Shown here: positions 7,768 to 17,727 of the stretch, piece after piece | How positions within the stretch are numbered: the first letter of the stretch is position 1 | Layout: every line of letters starts with the position of its first letter | Assembly (NCBI GenBank): GCA_022843325.1 | Contig: JALHNV010000022.1 | Location: 1 to 44,320 of the forward strand | Source of the DNA: Pseudolabrys sp. | GTDB taxonomy: Bacteria > Pseudomonadota > Alphaproteobacteria > Rhizobiales > Xanthobacteraceae | Length of the DNA stretch: 44,320 nucleotides | Reading direction: 5' to 3' | Translations under genes and position numbers: made by a program | Notes under the pieces: generated by a model | Told to the model about the DNA's origin: nothing | Databases searched by the model: none | What the model saw: only the letters and a program-made list of their open reading frames with translations

Positions 7768-7869
7768 GTCTAAGGCCTTGCGAACACTCTGAAATGACGC
7801 GATTATCGACATCAGTTCGCGGTTCGCGCCGATTGCCGGGGCGCCCAGCGGGCTTTGAGGCCACTATAA

Positions 7870-10212
7870 ATGAACCGCACGCGCCCCCATCTACCGCGCA
7901 TGCAGAAGCAGTCGCCAGTCCGGGCGCCGCTCGAGCGGTCTGTCCCGGCCGCGCAGCAGGCCGTCGATAAGCCTGTCCAATCGCGCAAGCCGCAGCAGAT
8001 GATGCGGCAATATGATCTGGTCGAGCGGGTCCGCCGGTACAACCCTGACACCGACGAGGCGCTGCTCAACCGCGCCTATGTCTACGCCATGAAGGCGCAT
8101 GGCGAGCAGCGCCGTGCCTCCGGCGACCCGTATTTCTCCCACCCGATCGAGGTGGCGGCGATCCTCACCGACCTGAAACTCGATGACGCGACCATCGCCG
8201 CCGCGCTGCTGCACGACACGATCGAGGATACTGATGCGACCCGCGCGGAAATCGACAGCCTGTTCGGGCGCGACATCGGGGCGCTGGTCGACGGCCTGAC
8301 CAAGTTGAAGCGGCTGGATCTTGTCACCAAGGAAGCCAAGCAGGCCGAAAACCTGCGCAAGCTTTTGCTGGCGATCGCCGACGATGTGCGGGTGCTGCTG
8401 ATCAAGCTGGCCGACCGGCTGCACAACATGCGCACGCTGCAATACATGCCGCCGGCCGGCCGCCAGCGCACGGCGGAAGAGACGCTCGACATCTATGCGC
8501 CGCTCGCCGGCCGCATGGGCATGCATGAAATGCGTGAGGAGCTCGACGATCTGGCGTTCCGCGAACTGTACCCGGACGCTTACAGCGTCGTCAGCGCGCG
8601 TCTCGACGAACTGGCCAATCGCAACCAGTCTCTGATTTCCGAGATCGAACAGCAACTCACCCGCAAACTTGCCGACCGCGGCATCGAGGCTGTGGTAACG
8701 GGGCGCGCCAAACGCGCCTATTCGATCTGGCGCAAGATGGAGCGCAAATCGGTTGGGTTCGAGCAGTTGTCGGACATCTTCGGCTTCCGTGTGCTGGTCA
8801 ACTCGCAAGCCGATTGCTACCGCGCGCTCGGCATCGTTCACACGACATGGCCGATGGTGCCGGGGCGCTTCAAGGACTACGTCTCGACGCCGAAGGCCAA
8901 CGACTACCGCTCCATCCACACCACCGTGATCGGTCCCGGCAAGCAGCGCGTCGAGTTGCAGATCCGCACCGTCGACATGCACGAGATCGCCGAATACGGC
9001 ATCGCCGCGCACGCGCTGTACAAGGATGGCGCGGGCTCGCCGACCGAACTGCTGTCGCGCGAGTCGAGCGCCTATGCCTGGCTGCGCCGCACCATCGAGT
9101 TGCTGGCCGAGGGCTCGAATCCGGAAGAATTCCTCGAGCATACCAAGCTGGAGCTGTTCCACGACCAGGTGTTCTGCTTCACGCCCAAGGGCAAGCTGAT
9201 CGCGCTGCCGCGCAAGGCAACGCCGATCGACTTTGCCTATGCCGTGCACACCGACGTCGGCAACACGGCGGTGGGCTGCAAGATAGACGGCAAGATTTCG
9301 CCGCTCACCTCCGAACTGGTGAATGGCAACGAGGTGGAGATCATTGTTTCCAAGGCGCAGCGGGAGCCGCCGGCGGCCTGGGAGGCAGTGGTGGTTACGG
9401 GCAAGGCGCGCGCCGCGATAAGGCGCGCCACCCGCACGGCGGTGCGTACACAATACACCGGCCTCGGCCGCCGCATTGTCGAGCGGCTGTTTCAGCGCGC
9501 CAAGATCGTCTACTCCGATGAAAAGCTCACCGGCGCCTTGCCGCGGCTCGCGCGCTCATCGATCGACGAGGTCATGGCCGCGGTCGGCCGCAGCGAGCTG
9601 AAAGCGTCCGACGTCGCGCGCGCGATGTATCCCGACTACAAGGAAGAGCGCGCTGCCGCCATGGCGGTGAAGCCGAAATCGGAAAGCGGCTGGTTCGGCT
9701 TGAAGAAACTGACGTCGGTGAAATTCAAGGTGCCCGGCACGGCGGCCGCGGCCACGGGCGAGTCGATTCCGATCCGCGGTATCAGCGGTGAACTGCCGGT
9801 GCGTTTCGCGCCGGAGGGGGGCGCGGTACCGGGCGATCGCATCGTCGGCATTCTGTCTCCGGGCGAGGGTATAACTATCTATCCGATCCAGTCGCACGCG
9901 CTGAGCGCCTTCGAGGACAAGCCCGAACGCTGGCTGGACGTCCGATGGGATTCCGAAGAAAGCACGCCGCGGCGGTTTCCCGCGCGCATCAACGTGCAGT
10001 CGGCCAACGAACCCGGCTCGCTGGCGCAGATCGCCCAGGTCATCGCCGAACACGACGGCAATATCGATAATATCCGCATGACGCGGCGCGCGCCCGATTT
10101 CACCGACGTGATGATCGATCTGGAGGTCTACGACCTCAAGCATCTTACCGCCATTCTTGCGCAGCTCCGCGCCAAGCCGACGGTGGCGAAGGCCGACCGG
10201 GTGAACGGGTAA
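7870..10212 (+). CDS. Bifunctional (p)ppGpp synthetase/hydrolase, Rsh type
   Basis: Makes and degrades the alarmone (p)ppGpp and so controls the stringent response. The 780-residue protein has the full domain order: an HD hydrolase domain (about 60-210) with His115-Asp116 and Glu119-Asp120 in [10 protein letters not shown], so hydrolysis looks active; a synthetase domain (about 265-380) with [15 protein letters not shown] and [17 protein letters not shown]; a TGS domain (about 435-495, [24 protein letters not shown]); and a C-terminal ACT domain (about 705-775). Alphaproteobacteria usually have this single long enzyme in place of separate RelA and SpoT. Translation may begin at 7870, 7900 or 7999; the extended start is used because related proteins carry a similar basic leader. 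Confidence 0.96.
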   Translation: MNRTRPHLPRMQKQSPVRAPLERSVPAAQQAVDKPVQSRKPQQMMRQYDLVERVRRYNPDTDEALLNRAYVYAMKAHGEQRRASGDPYFSHPIEVAAILTDLKLDDATIAAALLHDTIEDTDATRAEIDSLFGRDIGALVDGLTKLKRLDLVTKEAKQAENLRKLLLAIADDVRVLLIKLADRLHNMRTLQYMPPAGRQRTAEETLDIYAPLAGRMGMHEMREELDDLAFRELYPDAYSVVSARLDELANRNQSLISEIEQQLTRKLADRGIEAVVTGRAKRAYSIWRKMERKSVGFEQLSDIFGFRVLVNSQADCYRALGIVHTTWPMVPGRFKDYVSTPKANDYRSIHTTVIGPGKQRVELQIRTVDMHEIAEYGIAAHALYKDGAGSPTELLSRESSAYAWLRRTIELLAEGSNPEEFLEHTKLELFHDQVFCFTPKGKLIALPRKATPIDFAYAVHTDVGNTAVGCKIDGKISPLTSELVNGNEVEIIVSKAQREPPAAWEAVVVTGKARAAIRRATRTAVRTQYTGLGRRIVERLFQRAKIVYSDEKLTGALPRLARSSIDEVMAAVGRSELKASDVARAMYPDYKEERAAAMAVKPKSESGWFGLKKLTSVKFKVPGTAAAATGESIPIRGISGELPVRFAPEGGAVPGDRIVGILSPGEGITIYPIQSHALSAFEDKPERWLDVRWDSEESTPRRFPARINVQSANEPGSLAQIAQVIAEHDGNIDNIRMTRRAPDFTDVMIDLEVYDLKHLTAILAQLRAKPTVAKADRVNG

Positions 10213-10219
10213 CCCGCCG

Positions 10220-10981
10220 ATGGATCCGCTCCCGCTGCGCCTCGGCGTCAACATCGATCACGTCGCCACCATTCGCAACGCGCGCGGCGGGCATCATCCC
10301 GATCCCGTGCGCGCCGCCAAGATGGCCATCGCCGCCGGCTGCGACGGCATCACCGCGCACTTGCGCGAGGACCGCCGCCACATTCGCGATGACGACATGC
10401 GGCGCCTCAAGGCCGAAATCGACAAGCCGCTGAATTTCGAAATGGCCGCGACCGACGAGATGGTCCGCATCGCGCTTGAGGTGCGGCCGCATGCGGTTTG
10501 TCTGGTGCCGGAAAAACGTACCGAGCGCACCACCGAAGGTGGGTTGGACGCCGCCGGTCAGCGCCCGCATCTGGCCCCGGTGGTACATGCGCTCAAACAT
10601 GCCGGCATTCGCGTCTCGCTGTTTATCGGCGCGCAACCGGCGCAGATCGAGGCGGCGGTCGAACTGGGCGCACCGGTCATCGAGATACATACGGGCGGCT
10701 GGTGCGACGCGCTGACCGAAGGCCGCGCCGCGGAGGCTGCGGCCGAGTGGCAACTCATCCGGTCCGGCGCCGAGTTCGCGTCGGGTCTCGGCCTGGAAGT
10801 GCATGCCGGCCACGGCCTCGGTTATGCCAGCGCCGAAACCATCGCCGCGCTGCCGCAGATCGCCGAGCTGAACATCGGCCACTTCATGATGGGGGAGGCG
10901 CTGTTCGACGGGTTGCTCGAGGTGGTGGTGTCTATGCGCGCGGCGATGAAACGCGGACGCGGCAAGGTCGCCGCGTCATGA
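10220..10981 (+). CDS. pdxJ: Pyridoxine 5'-phosphate synthase
   Basis: Final ring-closing step of de novo vitamin B6 synthesis, joining 1-deoxyxylulose 5-phosphate with 3-amino-2-oxopropyl phosphate. The 253-residue TIM-barrel protein shows [16 protein letters not shown] at the start (substrate-binding Asn11, His14), [15 protein letters not shown] with His47, Glu74 in LNFEMA, LVPEKR, and the late motif GHGLGY. It begins 8 bases after the rsh stop. Its TGA overlaps the ATG of acpS in ATGA, so the two are likely translated together. Confidence 0.97.
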   Translation: MDPLPLRLGVNIDHVATIRNARGGHHPDPVRAAKMAIAAGCDGITAHLREDRRHIRDDDMRRLKAEIDKPLNFEMAATDEMVRIALEVRPHAVCLVPEKRTERTTEGGLDAAGQRPHLAPVVHALKHAGIRVSLFIGAQPAQIEAAVELGAPVIEIHTGGWCDALTEGRAAEAAAEWQLIRSGAEFASGLGLEVHAGHGLGYASAETIAALPQIAELNIGHFMMGEALFDGLLEVVVSMRAAMKRGRGKVAAS

Positions 10982-11397
10982 TCATCGGCATCGGCAACGA
11001 CATCATCGACTCGCGGCGCATTGCCAGCGCTATCGAGCGCCATGGCGAACGCTTCATCGACCGGATTTTCACCGCCACCGAACGCGCCAAGGCCGAACGC
11101 CGTGCCCGGCCGGCGGAAACCTATGCCAAGCGCTTCGCCGCCAAGGAGGCCTGCGCCAAAGCCCTCGGGACGGGTCTGCGCGCCGGGGTGTTCTGGCGCG
11201 ACATGGGCGTGGTCAATTTGCCGTCCGGCCGCCCGACCATGGAGTTGACCGGCGGCGCCCTCGAACGCTTGCGGCAGATTACGCCCCAAGGCTGCGCCGC
11301 CCAGATCGACCTCACCATCACTGACGATGGCCCGACCGCGCAGGCCATCGTCATCATCTCGGCGGTCCCCCTCGGGGGTCGCGGGGGGACCGGGTGA
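10978..11397 (+). CDS. acpS: Holo-[acyl-carrier-protein] synthase
   Basis: Transfers 4'-phosphopantetheine from CoA to the serine of acyl carrier protein. The 139-residue protein has the magnesium-binding motif GIGNDIID (Asp8) and the second motif [14 protein letters not shown] with Glu57. It overlaps pdxJ by 4 bases, an arrangement widespread in proteobacteria. The C-terminus has a short glycine-rich extension. A 121-base spacer before lepB follows. Confidence 0.97.
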   Translation: MIIGIGNDIIDSRRIASAIERHGERFIDRIFTATERAKAERRARPAETYAKRFAAKEACAKALGTGLRAGVFWRDMGVVNLPSGRPTMELTGGALERLRQITPQGCAAQIDLTITDDGPTAQAIVIISAVPLGGRGGTG

Positions 11398-11518
11398 GTC
11401 GAAGAATCTCAATGGGCCCAAATGCTTATGTGGCACCACACGCGTTCTTGATTGCGTGGGGTAGGACCACCCGCTACAAGGTCGCCGGGGAGCCCGATTT
11501 GACTGGGACGAGAGGCGA

Positions 11519-12274
11519 ATGAGCGTGACATCCGGCACAAAACGGAAAGAAGGCGGGATTTCCGAGACCATCCGCGTGATTTTTCACGCGCTGGTCATCG
11601 CCCTCGTGATCAGGACCTTCCTGTTTCAGCCGTTCAATATCCCGTCCGGATCGATGAAGGCGACGCTGCTCGTCGGCGACTACCTGTTCGTGTCGAAATA
11701 CACCTATGGCTACAGCAAGTTCTCGCTGCCGCTGTCGCCGCCGATATTCGACGGCCGCATCCCCGGCGCCTGGCTGCCGGAACGCGGCGACGTGGTGGTG
11801 TTCCGCCTGCCGAAGGACACCTCGACCGATTACATCAAACGGGTGATCGGCCTGCCGGGTGACCGGATCCAGGTGATCGACGGCATCGTCAATATCAACG
11901 GCACGCCGGTCAAGCGCGAGCGCGTCACCGACTTTGTCGAGACCGAGATGGGCGTGCGCGAGGCGCCGGTCAAACGCTGGAAGGAGACGCTGCCCAACGG
12001 CGTCAGCTTCGAGACGCTCGATCTGGTCGACAACGGATTTGCCGACAATACGCAGGTCTATACTGTGCCGCCCGACAATTATTTCATGATGGGCGACAAC
12101 CGCGATAATTCCACCGACAGCCGCTTCAGCCAGGTCGGCTTCGTGCCGTTCGAAAACATCGTCGGCCGCGCCCAGATCATCTTCTTCTCGGTTCACGAGG
12201 GCGAGCGGGCCTGGCAGTTCTGGCGCTGGCCGGTCGCGGTGCGCTGGAATCGGCTCTTTACGATCGTCCGATGA
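11519..12274 (+). CDS. lepB: Signal peptidase I
   Basis: Membrane serine protease that removes signal peptides from exported proteins on the periplasmic side. The 251-residue protein has one N-terminal membrane helix (about 18-36), then the catalytic Ser45 in PSGSMKATLLVGD, Lys107 in DYIKRVIGLPGD, and the later motif MMGDNRDNSTDSR. Single-span forms are normal in alphaproteobacteria. A purine-rich AGAGG precedes the ATG. The stop overlaps the rnc start by 4 bases (ATGA). The spacer before it holds the small palindrome GTGGCACCAC and weak inverted repeats, but no clear promoter. Confidence 0.97.
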   Translation: MSVTSGTKRKEGGISETIRVIFHALVIALVIRTFLFQPFNIPSGSMKATLLVGDYLFVSKYTYGYSKFSLPLSPPIFDGRIPGAWLPERGDVVVFRLPKDTSTDYIKRVIGLPGDRIQVIDGIVNINGTPVKRERVTDFVETEMGVREAPVKRWKETLPNGVSFETLDLVDNGFADNTQVYTVPPDNYFMMGDNRDNSTDSRFSQVGFVPFENIVGRAQIIFFSVHEGERAWQFWRWPVAVRWNRLFTIVR

Positions 12275-12987
12275 GCCGCAAGGCCAAAGACAGGACGGCG
12301 CTCGAAGAGCGCATCGGCTATAAATTTGCCGACCAGGCGATGCTGGAGCGCGCGCTCACGCATATCTCGGCGCTGTCGGGCGGACCGCAGAACCGCTCGT
12401 CGAGCTACCAGCGACTCGAATTTCTCGGCGATCATGTGCTTGGCCTGGTCATTTCCGACATGCTCTATCGCGCCTTTCCGAAGGCGAACGAAGGCGAGTT
12501 GTCGCGCCGGCTGGCCGATCTGGTGCGCAAGGAAACCTGCGCCGAGGTCGCGAAGGCGATGGACCTCGGCCCGGCGCTCAAGCTCGGCAGTTCGGAATCG
12601 CATGCCGGCGGGAGGCTGCGCAGCACCATTCTGGCCGATGTCTGCGAGGCGCTGATCGGCGCGGTATTTTTGGACGGCGGCTATCCGGCCGCCGAGGGGC
12701 TGATTACCCGGTTCTGGGAAGAACGCATGTTGAAGCCGTTGCGGCCGCTGCGCGACCCCAAAACCATGTTACAGGAATGGGCGCAGGCGCGCGGTCTGCC
12801 GACGCCGGCCTACAAGGAATTGGCGCGGACCGGGCCGCATCACGATCCGGAATTCAAGGTTGCGGTGGCCTTGCCGTCGCGGCCATCGGCCGAGGGCATC
12901 GGCTCTTCAAAGCGTGCCGCGGAACAAGCCGCCGCGGCCGCGATGCTCACCAAGGTCGGCGTGGCGGTGGATAAACTCGATGGCTGA
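12271..12987 (+). CDS. rnc: Ribonuclease III
   Basis: Cleaves double-stranded RNA, including rRNA precursors. The 238-residue protein has the RNase III domain with the signature QRLEFLGDHVLG and metal-binding Glu50, Asp54, Asp123 and Glu126 (LADVCEALIGAVFLDGG), followed by a double-stranded-RNA-binding domain (about 160-232, PKTMLQEWAQARGLPTPAY ... GSSKRAAEQAAAAAML). It overlaps lepB by 4 and era by 8 bases. The lepB-rnc-era-recO order is conserved and links rRNA processing with ribosome assembly. Confidence 0.98.
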   Translation: MSRKAKDRTALEERIGYKFADQAMLERALTHISALSGGPQNRSSSYQRLEFLGDHVLGLVISDMLYRAFPKANEGELSRRLADLVRKETCAEVAKAMDLGPALKLGSSESHAGGRLRSTILADVCEALIGAVFLDGGYPAAEGLITRFWEERMLKPLRPLRDPKTMLQEWAQARGLPTPAYKELARTGPHHDPEFKVAVALPSRPSAEGIGSSKRAAEQAAAAAMLTKVGVAVDKLDG

Positions 12988-13900
12988 TTCAATGTCGCCC
13001 CAGGGCGATACCCGATGCGGCTTCGTTGCCTTGATCGGCGCGCCCAATGCCGGCAAGTCGACGCTGCTCAACGCGCTGGTCGGCTCGAAGGTGACCATCG
13101 TCTCGCACAAGGTGCAGACCACCCGGGCCCTGATCCGCGGCATCACCATCGAAGGCGACGCGCAGCTTATCTTCGTCGATACGCCCGGCATCTTTGCGCC
13201 TAAGCGGCGGCTCGACCGTGCCATGGTCACCAGCGCCTGGGCCGGCGCGCATGAAGCGGACCTGTCGGCGCTGCTGATCGACGCGCGCAAGGGCATCGAC
13301 GAGGAGGCCGAGGCGATCCTCGAACATCTCGCAGAAGTGAAGGGGCCGAAGATCCTGATCCTCAACAAGATCGATCTGGTGCCGCGCGACACGCTGCTGC
13401 TTCTCACCAAGATGGGCAACGAGAAAGCGAAGTTCGATGCCACCTTCATGATCTCGGCCTTGAGCGGCGACGGCGTCGCCGATCTCAAGAGCTGGCTGGC
13501 CGAGCGCATGCAGCCAGGGCCGTGGCTCTATCCGCCGGACCAGATGTCGGATGCGCCGATGCGGCAACTGGCGGCGGAAATCACCCGCGAGAAACTGTTC
13601 GAGCGGCTGCACCAGGAATTGCCGTACCACTCGACGGTCGAAACCGAGTCGTGGAAGGAACTGCGCAACGGCGATATCCGCATCGAGCAGACGATTTTTG
13701 TCGAGCGCGAAAGCCAGCGCAAGATCGTGCTCGGCAAAGGCGGCCAGACCATCAAGGCGATCGGCGAGTCGGCGCGGCGCGATCTGGTCAAGATCACCGA
13801 GCAGAAGGTGCACCTGTTCCTGTTCGTCAAGGTGCGCGAGGGCTGGGGCGACGACCCCGAGCGCTACCGCGCCATGGGGCTGGAATTTCCGAAGGAATAG
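12980..13900 (+). CDS. era: GTPase Era
   Basis: Essential GTPase that binds the 3' end of 16S rRNA and monitors small-subunit assembly. The 306-residue protein has G1 GAPNAGKST (20-28), G3 DTPG, G4 NKID, an SALSGDG G5 region, and a C-terminal KH domain with GKGGQTIKAIGESAR. The ATG at 12980 overlaps the end of rnc by 8 bases; a second ATG four codons later (12992) is also possible. The longer upstream frame runs through rnc and is not used. Confidence 0.97.
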   Translation: MADSMSPQGDTRCGFVALIGAPNAGKSTLLNALVGSKVTIVSHKVQTTRALIRGITIEGDAQLIFVDTPGIFAPKRRLDRAMVTSAWAGAHEADLSALLIDARKGIDEEAEAILEHLAEVKGPKILILNKIDLVPRDTLLLLTKMGNEKAKFDATFMISALSGDGVADLKSWLAERMQPGPWLYPPDQMSDAPMRQLAAEITREKLFERLHQELPYHSTVETESWKELRNGDIRIEQTIFVERESQRKIVLGKGGQTIKAIGESARRDLVKITEQKVHLFLFVKVREGWGDDPERYRAMGLEFPKE

Positions 13901-13992
13901 CGCCATTCGCGACTCGGTCGCCTCGCGCTACGTTTTCCTTTACCTCGCCCTCCAGGTGAGTGTGAAGGCAGCGCGAACGGTGGCTCAATCGC

Positions 13993-14733
13993 ATGCAATG
14001 GACCGATGAAGGCATCGTGCTCGGCGTCCGGCGGCACGGGGAGGCGAGCGCCATCCTCGAACTGATGACGCGCGAGCATGGGCGCCACCTCGGCATGGTG
14101 CGCGGCGGCTTCGGCACGCGGATGAAGCCCATCTTGCAGACCGGCAACAGCGTCAGCGCCAACTGGCGGGCGCGTCTCGACGATCATCTCGGCAACTATA
14201 CTGTCGAAGGCATGCGGCTGCGCGCGTCCAGTTTCTTCGGCGCCTCACACGCGATCTACGGCGTCACGCATCTGGCGGCGCTGATGCGGCTGTTGCCGGA
14301 ACGCGATCCGCACGCGGACCTGTATTCGGTATTCGAAGGCATCCTCGACCGGCTCGACGATCCGGTCGCGGTGGCGCCGATGGTGGCGCGCTTCGAAATG
14401 CAGATGCTGTCGGAACTCGGCTTCGGTCTCGATCTTGAGCAATGCGTGGCGACGGGAGACACCGCCGACCTGATCTATGTGTCGCCCAAGTCTGGACGCG
14501 CCGTGTCGCGCGGGGCGGGCGCGCCCTATGCCGACCGGATGCTGCGGCTGCCGGGGTTCTTTGGTGATGTCAATGCAGTGCCGGCGGCCGGCGATCTGGC
14601 CGACGGCTTTGCGCTCACCGGCTTCTTCCTGTCGCGCCATGTGCTGGAACCGCGCGGCATGAAGCTGAGCGACGAGCGCTCGCACTTCATTGCGGCCCTG
14701 GGCCGCGCCTTCACGCGCGGGCCATCGGCATAA
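13993..14733 (+). CDS. recO: DNA repair protein RecO
   Basis: Helps load RecA at single-stranded gaps in the RecFOR pathway. The 246-residue protein begins with the OB-fold domain ([21 protein letters not shown], then [14 protein letters not shown]), continues with the helical domain and includes the [23 protein letters not shown] segment. Only one cysteine of the usual zinc-finger region is present, as in many alphaproteobacterial RecO proteins. It lies 92 bases after era. The stop codon runs into the terminator of the convergent small gene. Confidence 0.96.
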   Translation: MQWTDEGIVLGVRRHGEASAILELMTREHGRHLGMVRGGFGTRMKPILQTGNSVSANWRARLDDHLGNYTVEGMRLRASSFFGASHAIYGVTHLAALMRLLPERDPHADLYSVFEGILDRLDDPVAVAPMVARFEMQMLSELGFGLDLEQCVATGDTADLIYVSPKSGRAVSRGAGAPYADRMLRLPGFFGDVNAVPAAGDLADGFALTGFFLSRHVLEPRGMKLSDERSHFIAALGRAFTRGPSA

Positions 14734-14763
14734 AAAAAAGCGGCCGGGCAACGCGCCCGGCCG
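14732..14763 (-). terminator. Rho-independent terminator for the small secreted protein gene
   Basis: CGGCCGGGC (14741-14749) and GCCCGGCCG (14755-14763) form a perfect 9-bp stem with a 5-base loop. Eight A residues at 14732-14739 become a U-tract when read leftward, so it works for the minus-strand gene. On the plus strand, after recO, the downstream T-run is weak and separated by several bases. Confidence 0.9.
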
Positions 14764-14779
14764 GTCCTGGTTCAAATTT

Positions 14780-15043
14780 TTAGCGGCGGCAAACGGTGCG
14801 GATGGTGCAGCGCACGCGGCCATAGCGGCCACGATCGCAGACCCGCACCTGACGGCAGATGCGGCGGCTGCGTTCGCGATAGCGGCGGCGGTTGTACTGC
14901 GCTTCTTCGACCAGCGGTTGCGACAGGGCCGAACCGGAGAGCAGGTTGCTCAGGCCGGTGGAGGCGGGAGCGGCGGAAGCTCCGGTGGTGCCGGCAAAAC
15001 CGACGCCAAGGGCGAAAAGGGCCGACAGGATAATCATTCGCAT
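14780..15043 (-). CDS. Small secreted arginine-rich four-cysteine protein, function unknown
   Basis: An 87-residue precursor with a clear signal peptide (MRMIILSALFALGVGFAGTTGASA, cut after residue 24). The first part of the mature protein is uncharged and Ser/Leu-rich. The last 40 residues are packed with arginine and carry four cysteines, Cys63, Cys69, Cys79 and Cys85, in the symmetric pattern C-x5-C-x9-C-x5-C. Two disulfides in the periplasm or outside are likely. The gene is well supported: GGAGG eight bases before the ATG and a perfect terminator behind it. I know similar hypothetical proteins in related bacteria but no function. It could be a nucleic-acid- or envelope-binding cationic peptide, which is speculation. 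Confidence 0.85.
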   Translation of the reverse strand: MRMIILSALFALGVGFAGTTGASAAPASTGLSNLLSGSALSQPLVEEAQYNRRRYRERSRRICRQVRVCDRGRYGRVRCTIRTVCRR

Positions 15044-15167
15044 AGTTCGTTCCTCCGTAGGTCGTGGCGTGCGGATCGGGACGATCCACGCGGGTCGCGA
15101 CTGAAAAATGCCGTGAACTGAAGCGACGGACGACCACGGCGGGCTGTCCGGCTTTTCTCACTCGATA

Positions 15168-15223
15168 GGCGTAGGAAGGAATACTCTTTTCTACGGCGGG
15201 CGCAGGAAACAATGCTCTTTCCT
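15168..15223. repeat. Tandem 25-bp direct repeat, 31-bp period
   Basis: GGCGT+AGGAAGGAATACTCT... (15168-15192) and GGCGC+AGGAAACAATGCTCT... (15199-15223) agree at 20 of 25 positions and start 31 bases apart, about three helical turns. Each unit is itself an imperfect palindrome of the form AGGAA...TTYCT. In the second, CAGGAAA (15203-15209) and TTTCCTG (15218-15224) are perfect arms. This looks like a pair of operators for an unknown regulator of the small secreted protein gene (start 125 bases to the left) or of parC (start 89 bases to the right). Confidence 0.5.
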
Positions 15224-15312
15224 GTCCTGAAGATAGCGAGGACATTTGGAAGATTAGATGACCAGACCGTTCATCGCTTGTTCATCGCCCATCGACGCAG
15301 TAGTCAGTCACC

Positions 15313-17586
15313 ATGGGTAAACGGCTGATTCCCCCGGAAGACGGCGAGATCGAGGAAGTCGCTCTGCGCGATGCGCTGGAGGAGCGCTACCTCGCTTACG
15401 CCTTGTCGACCATCATGAACCGGGCGCTGCCGGATGCCCGCGACGGTCTCAAGCCGGTGCACCGGCGCATCCTCTACGGGATGCGGTTGCTGCGGCTCGA
15501 TCCGGGCGCGGCGTTCAAGAAATCGGCCAAGGTGGTCGGCGACGTGATGGGCAATTTCCATCCGCACGGCGACCAGGCGATCTACGACGCGCTGGTGCGG
15601 CTGGCGCAGGACTTCGCGCAGCGTTATCCGCTGGTCGACGGGCAGGGCAATTTCGGTAACATCGACGGCGATAACGCCGCCGCCATGCGCTACACCGAGG
15701 CGCGGCTGACGGAAGTGGCGCGGCTGCTGATCGACGGCATCGACGAGGACGCCGTCGATTTCCGCCCGAGCTACGACGGCACCGGCGAGGAGCCGGCGGT
15801 GCTGCCGGCGGCGTTTCCCAATCTGCTGGCCAACGGATCGCAGGGCATCGCGGTCGGCATGGCGACCTCGATCCCGCCGCACAACGCGGCCGAGCTGTGC
15901 GACGCGGCGCTGTTCCTGATCGACAACCCGAAGGCGCGCAGCCGCACGCTGCTCAAATACGTCAAAGGTCCGGACTTCCCGACCGGCGGCGTTATTGTCG
16001 ACTCCGGGGAGTCGATCGCCGAGGCCTACACCACCGGCCGCGGCTCGTTCCGCGTGCGGGCGCGCTGGGAGACCGAGGACACCGGCCGCGGCACTTATGT
16101 GGTCGTGATCACCGAAGTGCCCTGGCTGGTGCAGAAGTCGCGGCTGGTCGAGAAAATCGCCGAGCTGATCAACGACAAGAAACTGCCGCTGATCGGCGAC
16201 GTGCGCGACGAGTCGGCCGAGGACCTGCGGCTGGTGATCGAACCGCGCGCCCGCACCGTCGATGCTGGGCTGATGATGGAATCGCTGTTCAAGCTGACCG
16301 AGCTTGAGAACCGCATTCCGCTCAACATGAATGTGCTGGTCAAAGGCCGCATCCCCAAGGTGCTGGGCCTGGCCGAAGTGCTGCTCGAATGGCTCGAGCA
16401 CCGCCGCGATGTGCTGGTGCGCCGCTCCAAGCACCGGCTGGCGGCGATCGAGCATCGCCTGGAAATGCTCGGCGGTTTCCTGATCGCCTATCTGAACCTC
16501 GACAAGGTGATCAAGATCATTCGCACCGAGGACGAGCCGAAGCCCGTCCTGATCAAGACCTTCAAGCTCACCGACGTTCAGGCCGACGCCATCCTCAACA
16601 TGCGGCTGCGCAATTTGCGCAAGCTCGAGGAAATGGAAATCCGCGCCGAGGAGAAGGCGCTGCGCGAGGAGCGCACCGCGCTCAAGGGCCTGATCGGTTC
16701 GACCGACCAGCAGTGGAAGACCATCGCCGGCCAGATCAAGGAGCTGAAGGTCGCGTTCGGCCCGAAGACCGAGATCGGAAAGCGCCGCACCACGTTCGGC
16801 GAGGCGCCGGTACATGACGACGCCGCGATCGAAGAAGCGATGGCGGTGCGCGAGCCGATCACCGTGGTTGTGTCCGAGAAGGGCTGGATCCGCGCGCTGC
16901 GCGGTCACGTCACCGACATGTCCGGCGTGACCTTCAAGACGGACGACGGGCTGAAATTCTCCTTCCCGACCGAGACCACCGCCAAGGTCCTGATCTTCGC
17001 CAGCAACGGCAAGTTCTACACCATCGAGGCGTCGAAACTGCCCGGCGGCCGCGGCCATGGCGAGCCGGTGCGCCTGTTCATCGACATGGACCAGGACGAC
17101 GACGTGGTGGCGGCGATGCCGTACCAGGGCGGCCGCAAGTTTCTGGTGGCGAGCTATGGCGGCAACGGCTTTATCGTGCCGGAAGATGAAGTGCTCGGCA
17201 CCACGCGCAAGGGCAAGCAGGTCCTTAACCTGAAGGCGCCCGACAAGGCGGTAGCAATGTGCACGGTCGAGGGCGACACCGTCGCCGCCATCGGCGCCAA
17301 CCGCAAAATGGTGATCTTCGGCCTCGATCAGGTGCCGGAGATGACGCGCGGCCGTGGCGTGCGGTTGCAGAAGTACAAGGAGAAGGGGCTCTCCGACGTC
17401 ACCACCTTCGCGGCGGCCGACGGCATGAGCTGGCTCGACGGCGCGGGGCGGACCCAGACGCTCTCGATGAAGGAACTGAAGGACTGGCGCGGCAACCGCG
17501 CCGACGCCGGCCGCATCGCGCAGGGCCTGCCCAAGAACAACAAGTTCCGCGGCGCGCCGGCCGCCACCAAGGCGTCGGACGAGTAG
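15313..17586 (+). CDS. parC: DNA topoisomerase IV subunit A
   Basis: Breaks and rejoins DNA to unlink daughter chromosomes, together with ParE. The 757-residue protein has the winged-helix catalytic region with [15 protein letters not shown], the quinolone-resistance region [15 protein letters not shown], the catalytic Tyr127 in [10 protein letters not shown], a coiled-coil tower (about 360-500) and a C-terminal blade domain that is shorter than in GyrA and lacks a clear GyrA box. The position matching E. coli Ser80 is Gln88, which, as I recall, is common in this order. parE is not in the window. It lies 269 bases from the divergent small gene. Confidence 0.95.
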   Translation: MGKRLIPPEDGEIEEVALRDALEERYLAYALSTIMNRALPDARDGLKPVHRRILYGMRLLRLDPGAAFKKSAKVVGDVMGNFHPHGDQAIYDALVRLAQDFAQRYPLVDGQGNFGNIDGDNAAAMRYTEARLTEVARLLIDGIDEDAVDFRPSYDGTGEEPAVLPAAFPNLLANGSQGIAVGMATSIPPHNAAELCDAALFLIDNPKARSRTLLKYVKGPDFPTGGVIVDSGESIAEAYTTGRGSFRVRARWETEDTGRGTYVVVITEVPWLVQKSRLVEKIAELINDKKLPLIGDVRDESAEDLRLVIEPRARTVDAGLMMESLFKLTELENRIPLNMNVLVKGRIPKVLGLAEVLLEWLEHRRDVLVRRSKHRLAAIEHRLEMLGGFLIAYLNLDKVIKIIRTEDEPKPVLIKTFKLTDVQADAILNMRLRNLRKLEEMEIRAEEKALREERTALKGLIGSTDQQWKTIAGQIKELKVAFGPKTEIGKRRTTFGEAPVHDDAAIEEAMAVREPITVVVSEKGWIRALRGHVTDMSGVTFKTDDGLKFSFPTETTAKVLIFASNGKFYTIEASKLPGGRGHGEPVRLFIDMDQDDDVVAAMPYQGGRKFLVASYGGNGFIVPEDEVLGTTRKGKQVLNLKAPDKAVAMCTVEGDTVAAIGANRKMVIFGLDQVPEMTRGRGVRLQKYKEKGLSDVTTFAAADGMSWLDGAGRTQTLSMKELKDWRGNRADAGRIAQGLPKNNKFRGAPAATKASDE

Positions 17587-17674
17587 GGCGCTGCTCACTG
17601 CCGCTGCCGCGCGTGCGGCCGCCCATATCTCTAAATGACATCAGATTTCCAGCGTGATGACCGATTAGGTCTAG

Positions 17675-17691
17675 TTGCAAATTATTCGCAA
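17675..17691 (+). promoter_or_regulatory. Mur/Fur-type operator 1 upstream of sitA
   Basis: TTGCAAATTATTCGCAA is a near-perfect inverted repeat (TTGCAA-N5-TCGCAA). It fits the manganese-responsive Mur operators of Rhizobiales sit and mntH promoters. It ends 5 bases before a candidate -35 box TTGACG (17697-17702). Its centre is 53 bases, five helical turns, from operator 2. Confidence 0.75.
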
Positions 17692-17696
17692 CAGGC

Positions 17697-17725
17697 TTGA
17701 CGTAGGCCTGAACGCCTGCCATTTT
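17697..17725 (+). promoter_or_regulatory. Candidate sitA promoter
   Basis: TTGACG (17697-17702, within CTTGAC) is followed after 17 bases by CATTTT (17720-17725). The -10 match is weak but keeps the second-position A and final T. Transcription would start near 17732, inside operator 2, giving a leader of about 65 bases. Placement between the two operators supports it. Confidence 0.4.
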
Positions 17726-17727
17726 AG

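Noticed and set aside
11398..11518. Terminator or small RNA between acpS and lepB
   Set aside because: The inverted repeats (CCACACGC/GCGTGGGG) are imperfect and have no T-run. Nothing else supports a separate feature.
15304..17598. A 764-residue open frame on the minus strand covering all of parC
   Set aside because: It mirrors parC codon for codon, is low-complexity (rich in His, Arg, Gln, Asp), and has no family match. Such frames arise from strong GC bias at third positions.
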